Shown piece by piece: positions 20,465-29,033 of a stretch of DNA of 64,000 nt. The notes under the pieces were generated by a model. It was given only the letters and a program-made list of their open reading frames with translations, made no database searches and had not been told where the DNA came from. This DNA is from Clostridioides difficile (GTDB lineage: Bacteria > Bacillota > Clostridia > Peptostreptococcales > Peptostreptococcaceae). How positions within the stretch are numbered: the first letter of the stretch is position 1; each line of letters opens with the position of its first letter. The position numbers were made by a program, and so were the translations under genes. The stretch lies in NCBI RefSeq assembly GCF_001299635.1, contig NZ_JRHN01000017.1, positions 1-64,000 of the forward strand. The letters are read 5' to 3'.

Positions 20465-21277
20465 ATGGAATACGAAAAATGGAATGAAATACTAGCGCCT
20501 TATGAACATGCAGTAGAAGAGCTAAAAATAAAATTTAAAAATATAAGAAAAGAATATTTAGCAAAAGGTGAATATTCTCCCATAGAGTTTGTTACAGGCA
20601 GAACAAAAAAAATATCTTCCATAATATCTAAATTAAAAAGGATAAATGCAAAAGATATAGAAACTGAAATTGATGATATTGCTGGTATAAGAATAATGTG
20701 CCAGTTTGTTGAAGATATATATGCTATAGTTGATTTGATAAAAGTAAGAAATGATATGACTATAATAGGAGAAAAAGATTATATTACAAATTACAAAGAT
20801 AGTGGTTATAGAAGCTATCATGTTATAATAAAATACCCTATAAACTCAATTGCGGGTTCAAAGGAAATTATATGTGAAATACAAATAAGAACTCTTGCAA
20901 TGAATTTCTGGGCTACAATAGAACATTCATTAAAATATAAATATGACCATTACATACCTGAGACTCTTGCCGAAAGACTTAGAAGAGCATCTGATGCTGC
21001 CTTTCTTTTAGACCAAGAAATGAGTGAAATAAGAGAGGACATAATGAAAGCTCAGGCTATGTATCAAATGAAATCTATAGCTATTAGAGATACTCTAAAT
21101 AGAATACAAGAATTATATGACTTAGGGGACACACACAAAGCTATGCAGTATCAAAGAAAATTGGATAGAACTGAAACAGATAAAAATATAACCGAGATAT
21201 TGGAATTAAAACAAGAAATAGATATATTACTGGAGCAATATAAAAATACTAAGGTAGATGATAAAGTAGTTCAATAA
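20465..21277 (+). CDS. relQ: Small alarmone synthetase RelQ, (p)ppGpp synthetase
   Basis: 270 residues. It transfers pyrophosphate from ATP to GDP or GTP to give (p)ppGpp. It has only the synthetase domain, no HD hydrolase and no TGS/ACT regulatory domains. Typical motifs are GRTKKISSIISKLKR, DIAGIRIMCQF, the substrate loop DYITNYKDSGYRSYHVI and EIQIRTLAMNFWATIEHSLKYK. The C-terminal helices (about 190-260) match the tetramer-forming tail of RelQ. The ATG at 20465 has GGGTGA upstream; the GTG at 20456 overlaps that site. C. difficile is known to have RelQ besides the bifunctional Rsh. Confidence 0.93.
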   Translation: MEYEKWNEILAPYEHAVEELKIKFKNIRKEYLAKGEYSPIEFVTGRTKKISSIISKLKRINAKDIETEIDDIAGIRIMCQFVEDIYAIVDLIKVRNDMTIIGEKDYITNYKDSGYRSYHVIIKYPINSIAGSKEIICEIQIRTLAMNFWATIEHSLKYKYDHYIPETLAERLRRASDAAFLLDQEMSEIREDIMKAQAMYQMKSIAIRDTLNRIQELYDLGDTHKAMQYQRKLDRTETDKNITEILELKQEIDILLEQYKNTKVDDKVVQ

Positions 21278-21312
21278 AAAGCTACTTATAGAAAATTTGC
21301 TAAATATTAATG

Positions 21313-21356
21313 AGGCTGCCTCTTAATGGAAAATAATTTCTAAAAAGAGACAGCCT
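21313..21356 (+). terminator. Stem-loop after relQ, probable terminator
   Basis: AGGCTGCCTCTT pairs with AAGAGACAGCCT (one mismatch) around a 20-base loop, followed by ATTTAG. The T-run is short, so termination may be partial. Confidence 0.55.
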
Positions 21357-21386
21357 ATTTAGTGTAATCAAGAAAGGAATGATATT

Positions 21387-22079
21387 ATGAGTTTATATGC
21401 TATAGGTGATTTACATTTTTCAACATCAGTCAATAAGCCAATGAATATCTTTGGAAGTAATTGGGATGGTCATGAAAAGAAGATTATAGATAACTGGAAA
21501 GAAGTTGTTAAGGAAGACGATTTAGTCTTAGTATTAGGAGATACATCTTGGGGAATTAATTTATCAGAAGCTAAAAAAGACTTAGATATAATAAGCGAAC
21601 TTCCAGGACAGAAAATACTTATAAAAGGAAACCATGATTATTGGTGGACAACTGTTACAAGTTTAAATAAATTATACGAAAACATGAGTTTCATTCAGAC
21701 AAATTTCTATGAATATAAAGATTATGCAATTTGTGGTGGTAGGGGTTGGATATGCCCTAATGATGTCAAATTTGATGAGACTGATGAGAAAGTTTATAAA
21801 AGGGAAGAAAATAGACTGAGATTATCATTAGAGTCTGCTCGCAAAAGAGGTCACTCAAAAATAATTGTGATTACTCATTATCCTCCTACAAATGATAAAT
21901 TAGAAGAATCTTTATTTACAAAGCTATTTGAAGAATATAACGTAGAGAAAGTGATTTATGGTCATTTACATGGAAAAGAATCTTTTAAAATGGGATTAAA
22001 GGGAATTAGAAATGGAGTAGAATATATATTAGCATCCTGTGACTATACAGAATTTAAATTAATAAAAGTTAACGATTAA
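21387..22079 (+). CDS. Calcineurin-like metallophosphoesterase
   Basis: 230 residues with the five metal-binding motifs in order: GDLHFS (residue 7), LGDTSWG (about 51), KGNHDYWW (about 74), THYPPT (about 168) and YGHLHG (about 195). The first Asp-x-His and the GNHD and GHxH motifs are complete, so the enzyme should be active as a two-metal phosphoesterase. It belongs to the YjjX/YkuE-like bacterial group, with unknown physiological substrate. The ATG is preceded by AAAGGA. The membrane-protein gene starts 86 bases later. Confidence 0.92.
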   Translation: MSLYAIGDLHFSTSVNKPMNIFGSNWDGHEKKIIDNWKEVVKEDDLVLVLGDTSWGINLSEAKKDLDIISELPGQKILIKGNHDYWWTTVTSLNKLYENMSFIQTNFYEYKDYAICGGRGWICPNDVKFDETDEKVYKREENRLRLSLESARKRGHSKIIVITHYPPTNDKLEESLFTKLFEEYNVEKVIYGHLHGKESFKMGLKGIRNGVEYILASCDYTEFKLIKVND

Positions 22080-22165
22080 AAAACATAAATTGGTAAATAC
22101 TATAAGATACATGATTAAAAATAAATATTTGAGGGATTTCGGTTTTGAGAAAGGAGACACGACTT

Positions 22166-23104
22166 ATGAGGTGGATATTAGTTTTTATATTTTTATATCT
22201 TATTCCTTTAGTAGTGATATTCAGAAATTACAAGAATTTTAAGAGGTCTTGTATCTACAGTAGTATTTATGTGGTATTAGCTACAACAATAATGATAAGT
22301 AATATTTATATGAGTGGACTTAATAAGATAAAAGAATCTATGTATTATCACAATTATATTTCCGATGAGAGGTATGATGAAAAGTATGTATCAAATTTTA
22401 ATGAAAAAGAAAGTACTGATTTAAAACAGAATAAGGTAAATAATGAAGAAGCATCAAATAATAAAGAATTAAATAGTAAACAAGATGAAAATGAACAAAA
22501 TAACGAAAGTAATGAAGAGAATACGAATTTAAAAGAAAATAGCGGTTCAGAGAATAATGTTTCAGCAAATGATAAATCAGAAGAACAAGAAAATACAACA
22601 AAAGAAAGTAGTAATCAAACGAACAAAGAAAAAAATAGTGAAGATATAAAAAAAATAGATATAGAAAGTATAGGAATTTTTAAGAAAGAAATCTATAATA
22701 TAGAAAGAGTAGCTTTGGTTCCAATGAGAGAATGTATACCTTACACTAAGGACATAGCAAAAAATATAACTAAATTGTCTAGTATAAAAAAAGATGTTAC
22801 AAATGCTAGAGATAAGTGTAAAGAAGTTGTAAAAGAGTATAAAAATATGCAGATTCTAGAACTTTCTAAGGAAGAGTATACAGAAACATTGAGCAATGCT
22901 AGAGATGATGTAAAGAAAGCATATGAACTTAGAGAAAAATCTATGGAAAGTGCTTTAAAGTTAATAAATACTAAAAGCCCTAAATATATAGGGAAGATAA
23001 CTGAGTATCTTGACTTGTCAGATAAGCAGATAGAAAGTTTTAAAAATAGATTGAATGATTTAAAAGAAGAAATAAATGAAGCAGAAACAAATAGTATTGA
23101 TTAA
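22166..23104 (+). CDS. Membrane-anchored protein with acidic low-complexity linker and helical C-terminus
   Basis: 312 residues from the ATG at 22166, preceded by AAAGGAG; the in-frame TTG at 22145 lies before that site. Two closely spaced membrane helices occupy residues about 4-20 and 28-48. A long Asn/Glu/Lys/Ser-rich stretch (about 75-165) follows, with no bulky hydrophobics, looking disordered. The last 140 residues are predicted helical and coiled-coil-like. No catalytic motif is present and I do not recognise the family. The topology suggests a membrane-tethered extracytoplasmic helical domain on a flexible stalk. Confidence 0.8.
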   Translation: MRWILVFIFLYLIPLVVIFRNYKNFKRSCIYSSIYVVLATTIMISNIYMSGLNKIKESMYYHNYISDERYDEKYVSNFNEKESTDLKQNKVNNEEASNNKELNSKQDENEQNNESNEENTNLKENSGSENNVSANDKSEEQENTTKESSNQTNKEKNSEDIKKIDIESIGIFKKEIYNIERVALVPMRECIPYTKDIAKNITKLSSIKKDVTNARDKCKEVVKEYKNMQILELSKEEYTETLSNARDDVKKAYELREKSMESALKLINTKSPKYIGKITEYLDLSDKQIESFKNRLNDLKEEINEAETNSID

Positions 23105-23140
23105 TAAGAATTAAGCATATAAGTTAAAAGGGAGATTAAG

Positions 23141-24298
23141 ATGAATAAGCAGAGTATTGGAAAACTAAATATGTTTTTTATGGGGATTACTCAAAGAAAC
23201 CTTGATAATAAGGATTTTTTTATTGAGTTAGAAGTGATTTTTAAATCTGGAAGAAAAGAATTTAAAGGAGTGGCAACAGAGGAAGATAATAAGTATAAAT
23301 TTAATTTTAAAGGAAAATCAGATTTATATACATTTAATGAATTACTTAAGAATATTTCTAAAGAAGCAGAGAACTATGATAGTTTAGTATTTAAATATAT
23401 TGAGAGAGGAACTATCGTTGTAATCGAAGGTGATAATAAGAAGGTAAATGTAAAGTATCTAGACAACATAGAAGAAGTACCTAAAATAGATGAATTTACA
23501 GCATCTCAAATAAAAAACAGAGATTATTATGTAAAAGTAGGACAGGCAAATGCACTTTTAAAAGAAATTGGGGTACTTACAAAAGATGGTAAGATAAAAA
23601 ATGATAAAATAAGAAAGTACAATCAGATAGACCATTTTGTGGAATTAATAGATAGTATTCTAAAGGAAATAAAGGATAAAGACTGTATAACAATTTTGGA
23701 TTGTGCTTGTGGTAAATCTTATCTAAGTTTTGTTTTAAACTTTTATATAAAAGAAGTGCTAAAGAAAAACTGTTATTTTATAGGAATAGACTATTCAGAT
23801 GTAGTTATAGAAGCATCAAGAAATATGGCTAAAAACTTAGGATATAAAAATATGTCGTTTATAAAAGAGGACTTGACTAATTATACACCAAATAGAGATG
23901 TTGACCTTGTGATAAGTCTACATGCTTGTGATACAGCAACAGATATGGCAATAGGTCTAGGAATTAGGGCAAAATCCGAAGCTATAGTAGTAGTACCATG
24001 TTGCCATAAGGAATTATTAGGGCAATATAAATATGAATCTATGGAACCAATATTAAAACATGGAGTATTTAAAGCTAGATTTGCAGATTTAATAACTGAT
24101 GGTCTAAGAACTTTGTTATTAGAAGGCAATGGATATGATACTTCTGTAGTAGAATACATATCTCCACTCGATACACCAAAAAATTTAATGATAAGAGCAA
24201 TAAAAACTAAAACAAATAATGAAAAAGCATTAAAAGAATATAGAGAGCTTAAAGCTCAATTTGGAGTTGAACCAACTTTAGAAAAACTTATATATTAG
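23141..24298 (+). CDS. SAM-dependent methyltransferase (METTL25/Methyltransf_32-like)
   Basis: 385 residues. The N-terminal 150 residues are a separate, lysine-rich domain. The C-terminal domain has a SAM-binding motif I in ILDCACGKSYLSF, motif II in FIGIDYSD, an acidic motif in IKEDL and the sequence LVISLHACDTATD, followed by VVVPCCHKELL. The HACDTATD and PCCH elements match the Methyltransf_32 group that includes eukaryotic METTL25/RRNAD1-like proteins, some of which modify rRNA. The natural substrate of bacterial members is not known to me. The start has GGGAG and a strong terminator closes the gene. Confidence 0.85.
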   Translation: MNKQSIGKLNMFFMGITQRNLDNKDFFIELEVIFKSGRKEFKGVATEEDNKYKFNFKGKSDLYTFNELLKNISKEAENYDSLVFKYIERGTIVVIEGDNKKVNVKYLDNIEEVPKIDEFTASQIKNRDYYVKVGQANALLKEIGVLTKDGKIKNDKIRKYNQIDHFVELIDSILKEIKDKDCITILDCACGKSYLSFVLNFYIKEVLKKNCYFIGIDYSDVVIEASRNMAKNLGYKNMSFIKEDLTNYTPNRDVDLVISLHACDTATDMAIGLGIRAKSEAIVVVPCCHKELLGQYKYESMEPILKHGVFKARFADLITDGLRTLLLEGNGYDTSVVEYISPLDTPKNLMIRAIKTKTNNEKALKEYRELKAQFGVEPTLEKLIY

Positions 24299-24317
24299 TT
24301 AAAAATGTAAAATTTAC

Positions 24318-24347
24318 AAAAAGCTTGCTTAAATATGCAAGCTTTTT
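24318..24347. terminator. Terminator after the methyltransferase gene
   Basis: AAAAAGCTTGC / GCAAGCTTTTT, an 11-bp perfect stem with an 8-base loop and a T-run on the + strand. Confidence 0.9.
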
Positions 24348-24449
24348 GGTATTATATAGGTATAGTCATATCCAGAGTTTTGATTTATAATTAAAGCTGT
24401 GCTATAATATGTGATTAATCAAATCAATAAACGTTACATGGAGGTAAAA

Positions 24450-25010
24450 ATGAACAAATTAAATATATGTATTGATATAGATGGAACAATAACAAGCCCT
24501 TATCATTTTCTTCCATACCTAAATGATATTTTTAATAAAAACATAACTGAAGCAGAGTGTATAACACATAATTGGGAAGAATTATATGGTTCAGGGATAA
24601 GAGATGTATATACAGAATTTAATAATAAGTATATACATTCATATGATGAAGCAAAGATTGTGGAGGGTGCTACTGAGGTAATTGGCACATTATCTAAAGG
24701 ACATAAGTTATCTTTTGTAACAGCTAGACATGAGTGTTTAACTGATGTAACTAAAAACTGGCTATCGAGACAAGGATTTTCAGATATAGATGTTTACTTA
24801 TTAGGAAGTGATTATAAAGTTGAAAAGGCAAGAGAGCTGAGTTGTGATATATTTATAGAAGATAATCCTTTAAACTCAGTACAATTAGCTGATGCTGGAG
24901 TTAAAGTAATACTTCTAGATACTAACTATAATAAAGATATTACACATCAAAATATAGTTAGAGTTAATAATTGGATAGATATTGAAAAAATTATAAAACA
25001 AAGTGTTTAA
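24450..25010 (+). CDS. HAD-superfamily 5'(3')-nucleotidase-like phosphatase
   Basis: 186 residues from the ATG at 24450, which has GGAGG upstream; an earlier in-frame ATG at 24411 lacks a ribosome site. HAD motif I is DIDGTIT (Asp nucleophile and acid near residues 8-10), motif II is the Thr in VTARHE, and motif IV is the acidic pair in IFIEDNPLN. This pattern and the small size match the 5'(3')-deoxyribonucleotidase (NT5C) group. It may dephosphorylate nucleoside monophosphates; this is family-level inference. The next gene begins 28 bases later and the two are likely cotranscribed. Confidence 0.83.
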   Translation: MNKLNICIDIDGTITSPYHFLPYLNDIFNKNITEAECITHNWEELYGSGIRDVYTEFNNKYIHSYDEAKIVEGATEVIGTLSKGHKLSFVTARHECLTDVTKNWLSRQGFSDIDVYLLGSDYKVEKARELSCDIFIEDNPLNSVQLADAGVKVILLDTNYNKDITHQNIVRVNNWIDIEKIIKQSV

Positions 25011-25038
25011 AAGATTTGTAAATCGAAAGGGGGAGCAT

Positions 25039-25530
25039 ATGATAGATTTAAAACTTGAAAATAGAAAAGGAAAGATTCATGTAAAGAGCAGTGAAGTAAA
25101 AGATATTTTAGAATTACGTCCAGACTTTGAATATGTACAAGATATATCAAATACTATAAATCAAGAAAACATATTAGTGTTTGATTGTCAACTGACAGGA
25201 AATTCTTTTGATATGGATGATTTAGATATAGAAGAAATATTAGAAGAATTAGGTGAAGAAATAGATGAGTCTTATTTCAATGTTTTATTTGAAGATGTAA
25301 GAGCTTATTTAAAAGATGCTACTGATGAGATAGAAGCAGATTTACAAGAAAATTACTTATTTGATAATTTGAGATGTTATTTTGATATATACAATATAAA
25401 TCAAGAATTTACCGATTTTAAGTTTGTATTTTTAGTTTCTTTTAAAGATATAAAAATTTCTTCATTAGCAAACCTAGCTAAGATTGTTTCTAAAAGACAG
25501 CTTATAGGTGCATCTAAGTTTTATAGTTAA
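25039..25530 (+). CDS. Hypothetical protein, 163 residues, acidic
   Basis: Unknown family. I choose the ATG at 25039 because of the GGGGGAG ribosome site just before it; the open frame extends back to 25003, overlapping the previous gene. The protein is strongly acidic, with a run of Asp/Glu in the middle (about 65-110), and mixed alpha/beta at the end. No membrane segment, signal or Cys cluster. It follows the nucleotidase gene closely and ends at a good terminator. Confidence 0.75.
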   Translation: MIDLKLENRKGKIHVKSSEVKDILELRPDFEYVQDISNTINQENILVFDCQLTGNSFDMDDLDIEEILEELGEEIDESYFNVLFEDVRAYLKDATDEIEADLQENYLFDNLRCYFDIYNINQEFTDFKFVFLVSFKDIKISSLANLAKIVSKRQLIGASKFYS

Positions 25531-25549
25531 AATGGAATCGTATGGTGTT

Positions 25550-25592
25550 AAAAACTAGTAGCCTTGTAAAAACATTGGTTACTAGTTTTTTT
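25550..25592. terminator. Terminator after the 163-residue gene
   Basis: AAAAACTAGTAGCC pairs with GGTTACTAGTTTTT (one mismatch) and is followed by T's. Confidence 0.85.
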
Positions 25593-25627
25593 ATTTGTAC
25601 ATTTTCACAAAGTTTCAGAAAACTATT

Positions 25628-25666
25628 TACATTATTAAAAAAGTAATGTATATTAAACATAATGTA
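25628..25666. promoter_or_regulatory. Candidate operator: three TAATGTA boxes spaced 16 bp
   Basis: TACATTA (inverted) at 25628-25634 and TAATGTA (direct) at 25644-25650 and 25660-25666. Start-to-start spacing is exactly 16 bp. The last copy ends four bases before a perfect TATAAT (25670-25675), placing the boxes over the promoter of the XRE-cupin gene. Autoregulation is inferred. Confidence 0.5.
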
Positions 25667-25669
25667 CAG

Positions 25670-25675
25670 TATAAT
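25670..25675 (+). promoter_or_regulatory. -10 element of the XRE-cupin gene
   Basis: Perfect TATAAT, 80 bases upstream of the ATG at 25756. The -35 region (TGTATA at 25647) is poor, which fits a regulated promoter. Confidence 0.45.
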
Positions 25676-25755
25676 GGAAAAATAGAGTTGAGTTACTAAA
25701 TGTATTAAACAACTAAATGATTTATTTTTAGCTTAGTATAGCAGGAGGAGAATTT

Positions 25756-26307
25756 ATGCAAAATTTAAATGAAATAATTTCAGAAAATTTGAAAAAAATA
25801 AGGAAAGAAAAACACCTTAGTTTAGATAAGATTGCTCAACTTAGTGGAGTAAGTAAGAGTATGTTGTCCCAAATTGAGAAATGTGAGGTAAATCCTACTA
25901 TATCTACTTTAAAGAAAATAACTAATGGACTAAAAATTTCATTTACATCATTGATGGAGAGACAGGAAAGTGATATAGAATTGGTTCAAAAAAGTGATGT
26001 AGACCATTTTATTGAGGATGATGGAAAATATATAAGTTATCCGATATTTCCATTTGATTCTAAAAGAAGATTCGAAATATTTATGATTGAAATAGAAGAG
26101 GGTGGAAATTTAGATTCAAATGCTGAACTTCCAGGGACACAAGAGTTTATAACTGTTTTTAGTGGTGAGGTAACCATCAAAATAAATGGAGATGATTATG
26201 TTGTGTGTAGTGGAAATTCTATAAGATTTAAAGCGGATGTATCACATATATATAGAAACTCAGGTAAGGGTATAGCTAAAATGAGCATGGTAGTATATTA
26301 TGTATAA
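25756..26307 (+). CDS. XRE-family regulator with C-terminal cupin domain
   Basis: 183 residues. A helix-turn-helix of the XRE type fills residues about 6-60, with the recognition region SLDKIAQLSGVSKSMLSQIE. A cupin-2 sensor domain fills about 95-180, with ELPGTQEFITVFSGEV and DVSHIYRN. Such proteins often repress or activate neighbouring amino acid or polyamine genes in response to a small ligand bound in the cupin barrel. The start has AGGAGG. The DTD2-like gene starts 71 bases downstream and the exporter gene 53 bases after that, so this is likely the local regulator. Confidence 0.93.
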   Translation: MQNLNEIISENLKKIRKEKHLSLDKIAQLSGVSKSMLSQIEKCEVNPTISTLKKITNGLKISFTSLMERQESDIELVQKSDVDHFIEDDGKYISYPIFPFDSKRRFEIFMIEIEEGGNLDSNAELPGTQEFITVFSGEVTIKINGDDYVVCSGNSIRFKADVSHIYRNSGKGIAKMSMVVYYV

Positions 26308-26378
26308 ATAATTTGGTGAAGTATATAGTTATATTTAGATGCTTTTAGGTATGAGATTAAATAATAGGAGTGTGATTT

Positions 26379-27314
26379 ATGATGATTAACAAAAAAGCTG
26401 TCTTTTTCTTTTGTAATGATTTAAAGAAAGACCCAGTAGCAAATAGTGTGATTAAATGTTGTGAGGAAATGATGGATTTAAAGCAAAGTGATATTGTCAT
26501 TGATGAAAGTTTTGTATTAGAATTTACAGATAAAGACAATAATTTATTTCAGTTTGTAAAGACAAAAGATGTAATAAGTCATAATTACAAATATTACTTG
26601 CCAATTTTAAATAAATATTTCAAAGATTATAATTTTGCAGGTGTTGTAAATTGGCATGAGGGGGAAAATGCTCCAGCGCAGATTTTAACAGCTCATACAA
26701 TTGGAGATGTACCAACAGGAGAGTTTGGAAATTCTAACCCAAGATACTTTAAAAACATAATTAATGCAATTGAAGATATAAAAAATGAAACTTCACTTGA
26801 TGAATTTACTACATTAACAGAAGCAACCCATTGGTCTGGCACAACATATGGCGAAGAATCTAAACTAATTACAGAATATTCTGTACCTATGTTAGACATA
26901 GAGATAGGAAGTAGTAGTGATAGTTTTAATAATAAGATGGCAATACAAGTATTAGCAAAAGCACTGGTTAGAGTATTTGATAATGATGAACCTTTAAAAA
27001 CTTTATTATGTGTTGGAGGGGTTCATTTTGAAAAATCTTTTGCAGATATTATAAAAAATAAAGAATATAACATATCAATTGGACATGTACTGCCAAATCA
27101 GTGGATTGTAAGTGGGATGTATGATGATGAATTTGGATTTGAAAAATTAGAGAAGTGTGTAAATAGTATTGAAGGTGGAATTGATGGTATAGTTTTTCAT
27201 GATAAATTAAAAGGTACTTATAAAGAGCAATGTCGTAAATTAGGTGAAAAACTTAATGTCCCTGTATTTAAACATAAAATATTAAAAAATCCAAAAGATT
27301 TGCCTATATGGTAG
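26379..27314 (+). CDS. D-aminoacyl-tRNA deacylase-like protein (DTD2/DtdA family)
   Basis: 311 residues. The layout resembles archaeal/plant DTD2 (GEK1-type), which removes D-amino acids from tRNA. A strand with VNWHEGENAPAQIL followed by LTAHTIGDV matches the H..S...P.LT.H..G segment. TEATHWSG occupies the place of the THHGP motif, and LDIEIGSSSDSF matches the EIGS segment. The VGGVHFEKSF segment near residue 215 also fits. The second His of HHGP is replaced by Trp, so catalysis may differ. DTD2 is mainly archaeal and plant; a bacterial copy is unusual. The ATG at 26379 has AGGAG eight bases before. Flanked by an XRE-cupin regulator and an EamA transporter. Confidence 0.7.
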   Translation: MMINKKAVFFFCNDLKKDPVANSVIKCCEEMMDLKQSDIVIDESFVLEFTDKDNNLFQFVKTKDVISHNYKYYLPILNKYFKDYNFAGVVNWHEGENAPAQILTAHTIGDVPTGEFGNSNPRYFKNIINAIEDIKNETSLDEFTTLTEATHWSGTTYGEESKLITEYSVPMLDIEIGSSSDSFNNKMAIQVLAKALVRVFDNDEPLKTLLCVGGVHFEKSFADIIKNKEYNISIGHVLPNQWIVSGMYDDEFGFEKLEKCVNSIEGGIDGIVFHDKLKGTYKEQCRKLGEKLNVPVFKHKILKNPKDLPIW

Positions 27315-27367
27315 CTATATAATCAATATAAATAATAAGTCAGATTAATTTTTAAGTGAGGTCAAAA

Positions 27368-28231
27368 ATGATATTATCTTATTTTGCATTATTAATTAGA
27401 GTAGTGCTATTAGCTTTTGAGAGAGTAGTTGTAAGGTTATTAGGCGATGAAGAAGGTGATATTTATAAAAATATAGCTTCATCATTTTTATTTTTCTTTA
27501 TTGGAGGAGTATGTTTACTTCCATTTAGTTTAACGTATAAAGTTAGTGATTGGTCATTTTTAATACCATGTTATATAAGTAGCTTAGTTTACTCAATTGG
27601 CTCAGTAGCATATGTGACATCTTTAGCAACTGGTGAAGTTTCACTTGTGACTCCAATAAACAGTTTAAATTCTTTGTTTCTATTACTTTTATCAGTTATA
27701 TTTTTAGGTGAAGGTTTAAGTTTAGCCAAAGTTGCAGGAATCATAGTTATGATTGGTGGAGTGTTCATATTAAAAAAAGTAAGTTCTTTTCTAAAAAATG
27801 TATCCGTAATTTTTAACAACTTGCCATGTAGACTAATGTTTTTGTACATATTTTTACAATCAGTAGGGAGAGTGCTGGATAAGGCTTTTTTTGTACAAGT
27901 ATCTCCTATACTATATTCGACTATACTTTATTTCTTTGTAGGATTAAATCTATTTGTATTCTTAGCATTTAAAAAGAAGCAAAAAGTAATTTATGAGATT
28001 TTTAGTAATAAAAAGGGTCTTTCAATTGTAAGTGGTGCTATTAATGGATATTCTTATTTAGCATTATTAATCGCTTTAAATAATCTAGAGCTTAGTATAG
28101 CTGAACCGTTTTCTCAGGTATCTATGATAATAACTTTGATACTTGCTCATTTTATATTCAAAGAAAATATAAAAGAAAAAATACCAGGTTCAATTTTAAT
28201 ACTAATTGGTGGATGGCTATTGTTACTTTAA
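27368..28231 (+). CDS. EamA/DMT-family transporter
   Basis: 287 residues with about ten membrane helices and the internal duplication of the drug/metabolite transporter superfamily (EamA repeats about 5-135 and 150-285). The ATG at 27368 has GAGG upstream; the GTG at 27356 overlaps it. Family members export or import amino acids and small metabolites. Its place behind the DTD2-like gene suggests export of an amino acid or related compound handled by this locus; this is inference. A terminator follows. Confidence 0.88.
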   Translation: MILSYFALLIRVVLLAFERVVVRLLGDEEGDIYKNIASSFLFFFIGGVCLLPFSLTYKVSDWSFLIPCYISSLVYSIGSVAYVTSLATGEVSLVTPINSLNSLFLLLLSVIFLGEGLSLAKVAGIIVMIGGVFILKKVSSFLKNVSVIFNNLPCRLMFLYIFLQSVGRVLDKAFFVQVSPILYSTILYFFVGLNLFVFLAFKKKQKVIYEIFSNKKGLSIVSGAINGYSYLALLIALNNLELSIAEPFSQVSMIITLILAHFIFKENIKEKIPGSILILIGGWLLLL

Positions 28232-28308
28232 TCGTTCCATTAATTAAAAAGAAGTATAGATAATTAAAGTCAGTTTAATAAATAGCTAATACATAATTAA
28301 TAAATAAT

Positions 28309-28363
28309 AAATAGGGAATATAAACATATTTATTTAGATAAATTCGTTTATATTCCCTATTTT
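28309..28363. terminator. Bidirectional terminator between convergent genes
   Basis: 17-bp perfect stem (AAATAGGGAATATAAAC and its complement) around a 20-base loop, T-rich on both exits. Confidence 0.9.
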
Positions 28364-28410
28364 GGTTATATTGATTTTTATATTTGATATAATATGAATC
28401 TCACAAATTA

Positions 28411-29007
28411 TTAGTTCTTATGTCTAACTCTTAGTGGTATATCAAGTTCTTTTGCTAATTGCTTAGATTCTTCTATTTCTTCTGGAGATATTTCATCTAC
28501 TACTGAGAAAGTCACCTCTTTTATGTGTTTTTTGCAATCTCTTGCGAAATCTAACATATAATCAAATGATTTTTCTCCAAACTTTGGTTGTGTAACTCTA
28601 TTATATGCTTCTTTATTTGGAGCATTAAGGCTTATTGATACTGCATCTATAACATCTTTTAATAGGATAGCTGTTTTTTTATTGTGTATTAAATCACTTA
28701 AACCATTTGTATTTATTCTTGTCTTTATGTTACTTTTTTCTTTTATAAACTTAGCAACTTCTACTAATTCATTTATTCTCATTAATGGTTCACCATATCC
28801 ACAAAAAACAATTTCATCGTAGTCGTCTAAATTGTATTTGTTGAAGGCTTCTTTTACTTCGTCTATACTTGGTTCATGTTCCAACCATAGACTACCACTA
28901 TTTGCTACTTCATCTTTTTCATTTCTTATGCAAAAAACACAACTACATGGACATGTATTAGTTATATTTACATAGATACTATTTTCAATTGTATATAAGA
29001 TATTCAT
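28411..29007 (-). CDS. Small radical SAM protein, TatD-linked family
   Basis: 198 residues, short for a radical SAM enzyme. The cluster motif CxxxCxxC is present in NTCPCSCVFC near residues 19-26, where CPCSCVFC supplies the three ligands and one extra Cys. The SAM-contact segment FCGYGEPLMR and the conserved INTNGL follow. This matches the family annotated as TatD-associated radical SAM (TIGR04038-like), of unknown reaction. No TatD nuclease gene is seen here. It lies 26 bases behind an ECF S-component gene in the same direction. Confidence 0.85.
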   Translation of the reverse strand: MNILYTIENSIYVNITNTCPCSCVFCIRNEKDEVANSGSLWLEHEPSIDEVKEAFNKYNLDDYDEIVFCGYGEPLMRINELVEVAKFIKEKSNIKTRINTNGLSDLIHNKKTAILLKDVIDAVSISLNAPNKEAYNRVTQPKFGEKSFDYMLDFARDCKKHIKEVTFSVVDEISPEEIEESKQLAKELDIPLRVRHKN

Positions 29008-29033
29008 AATTTCCCCTCCATAAATTTAAATTC

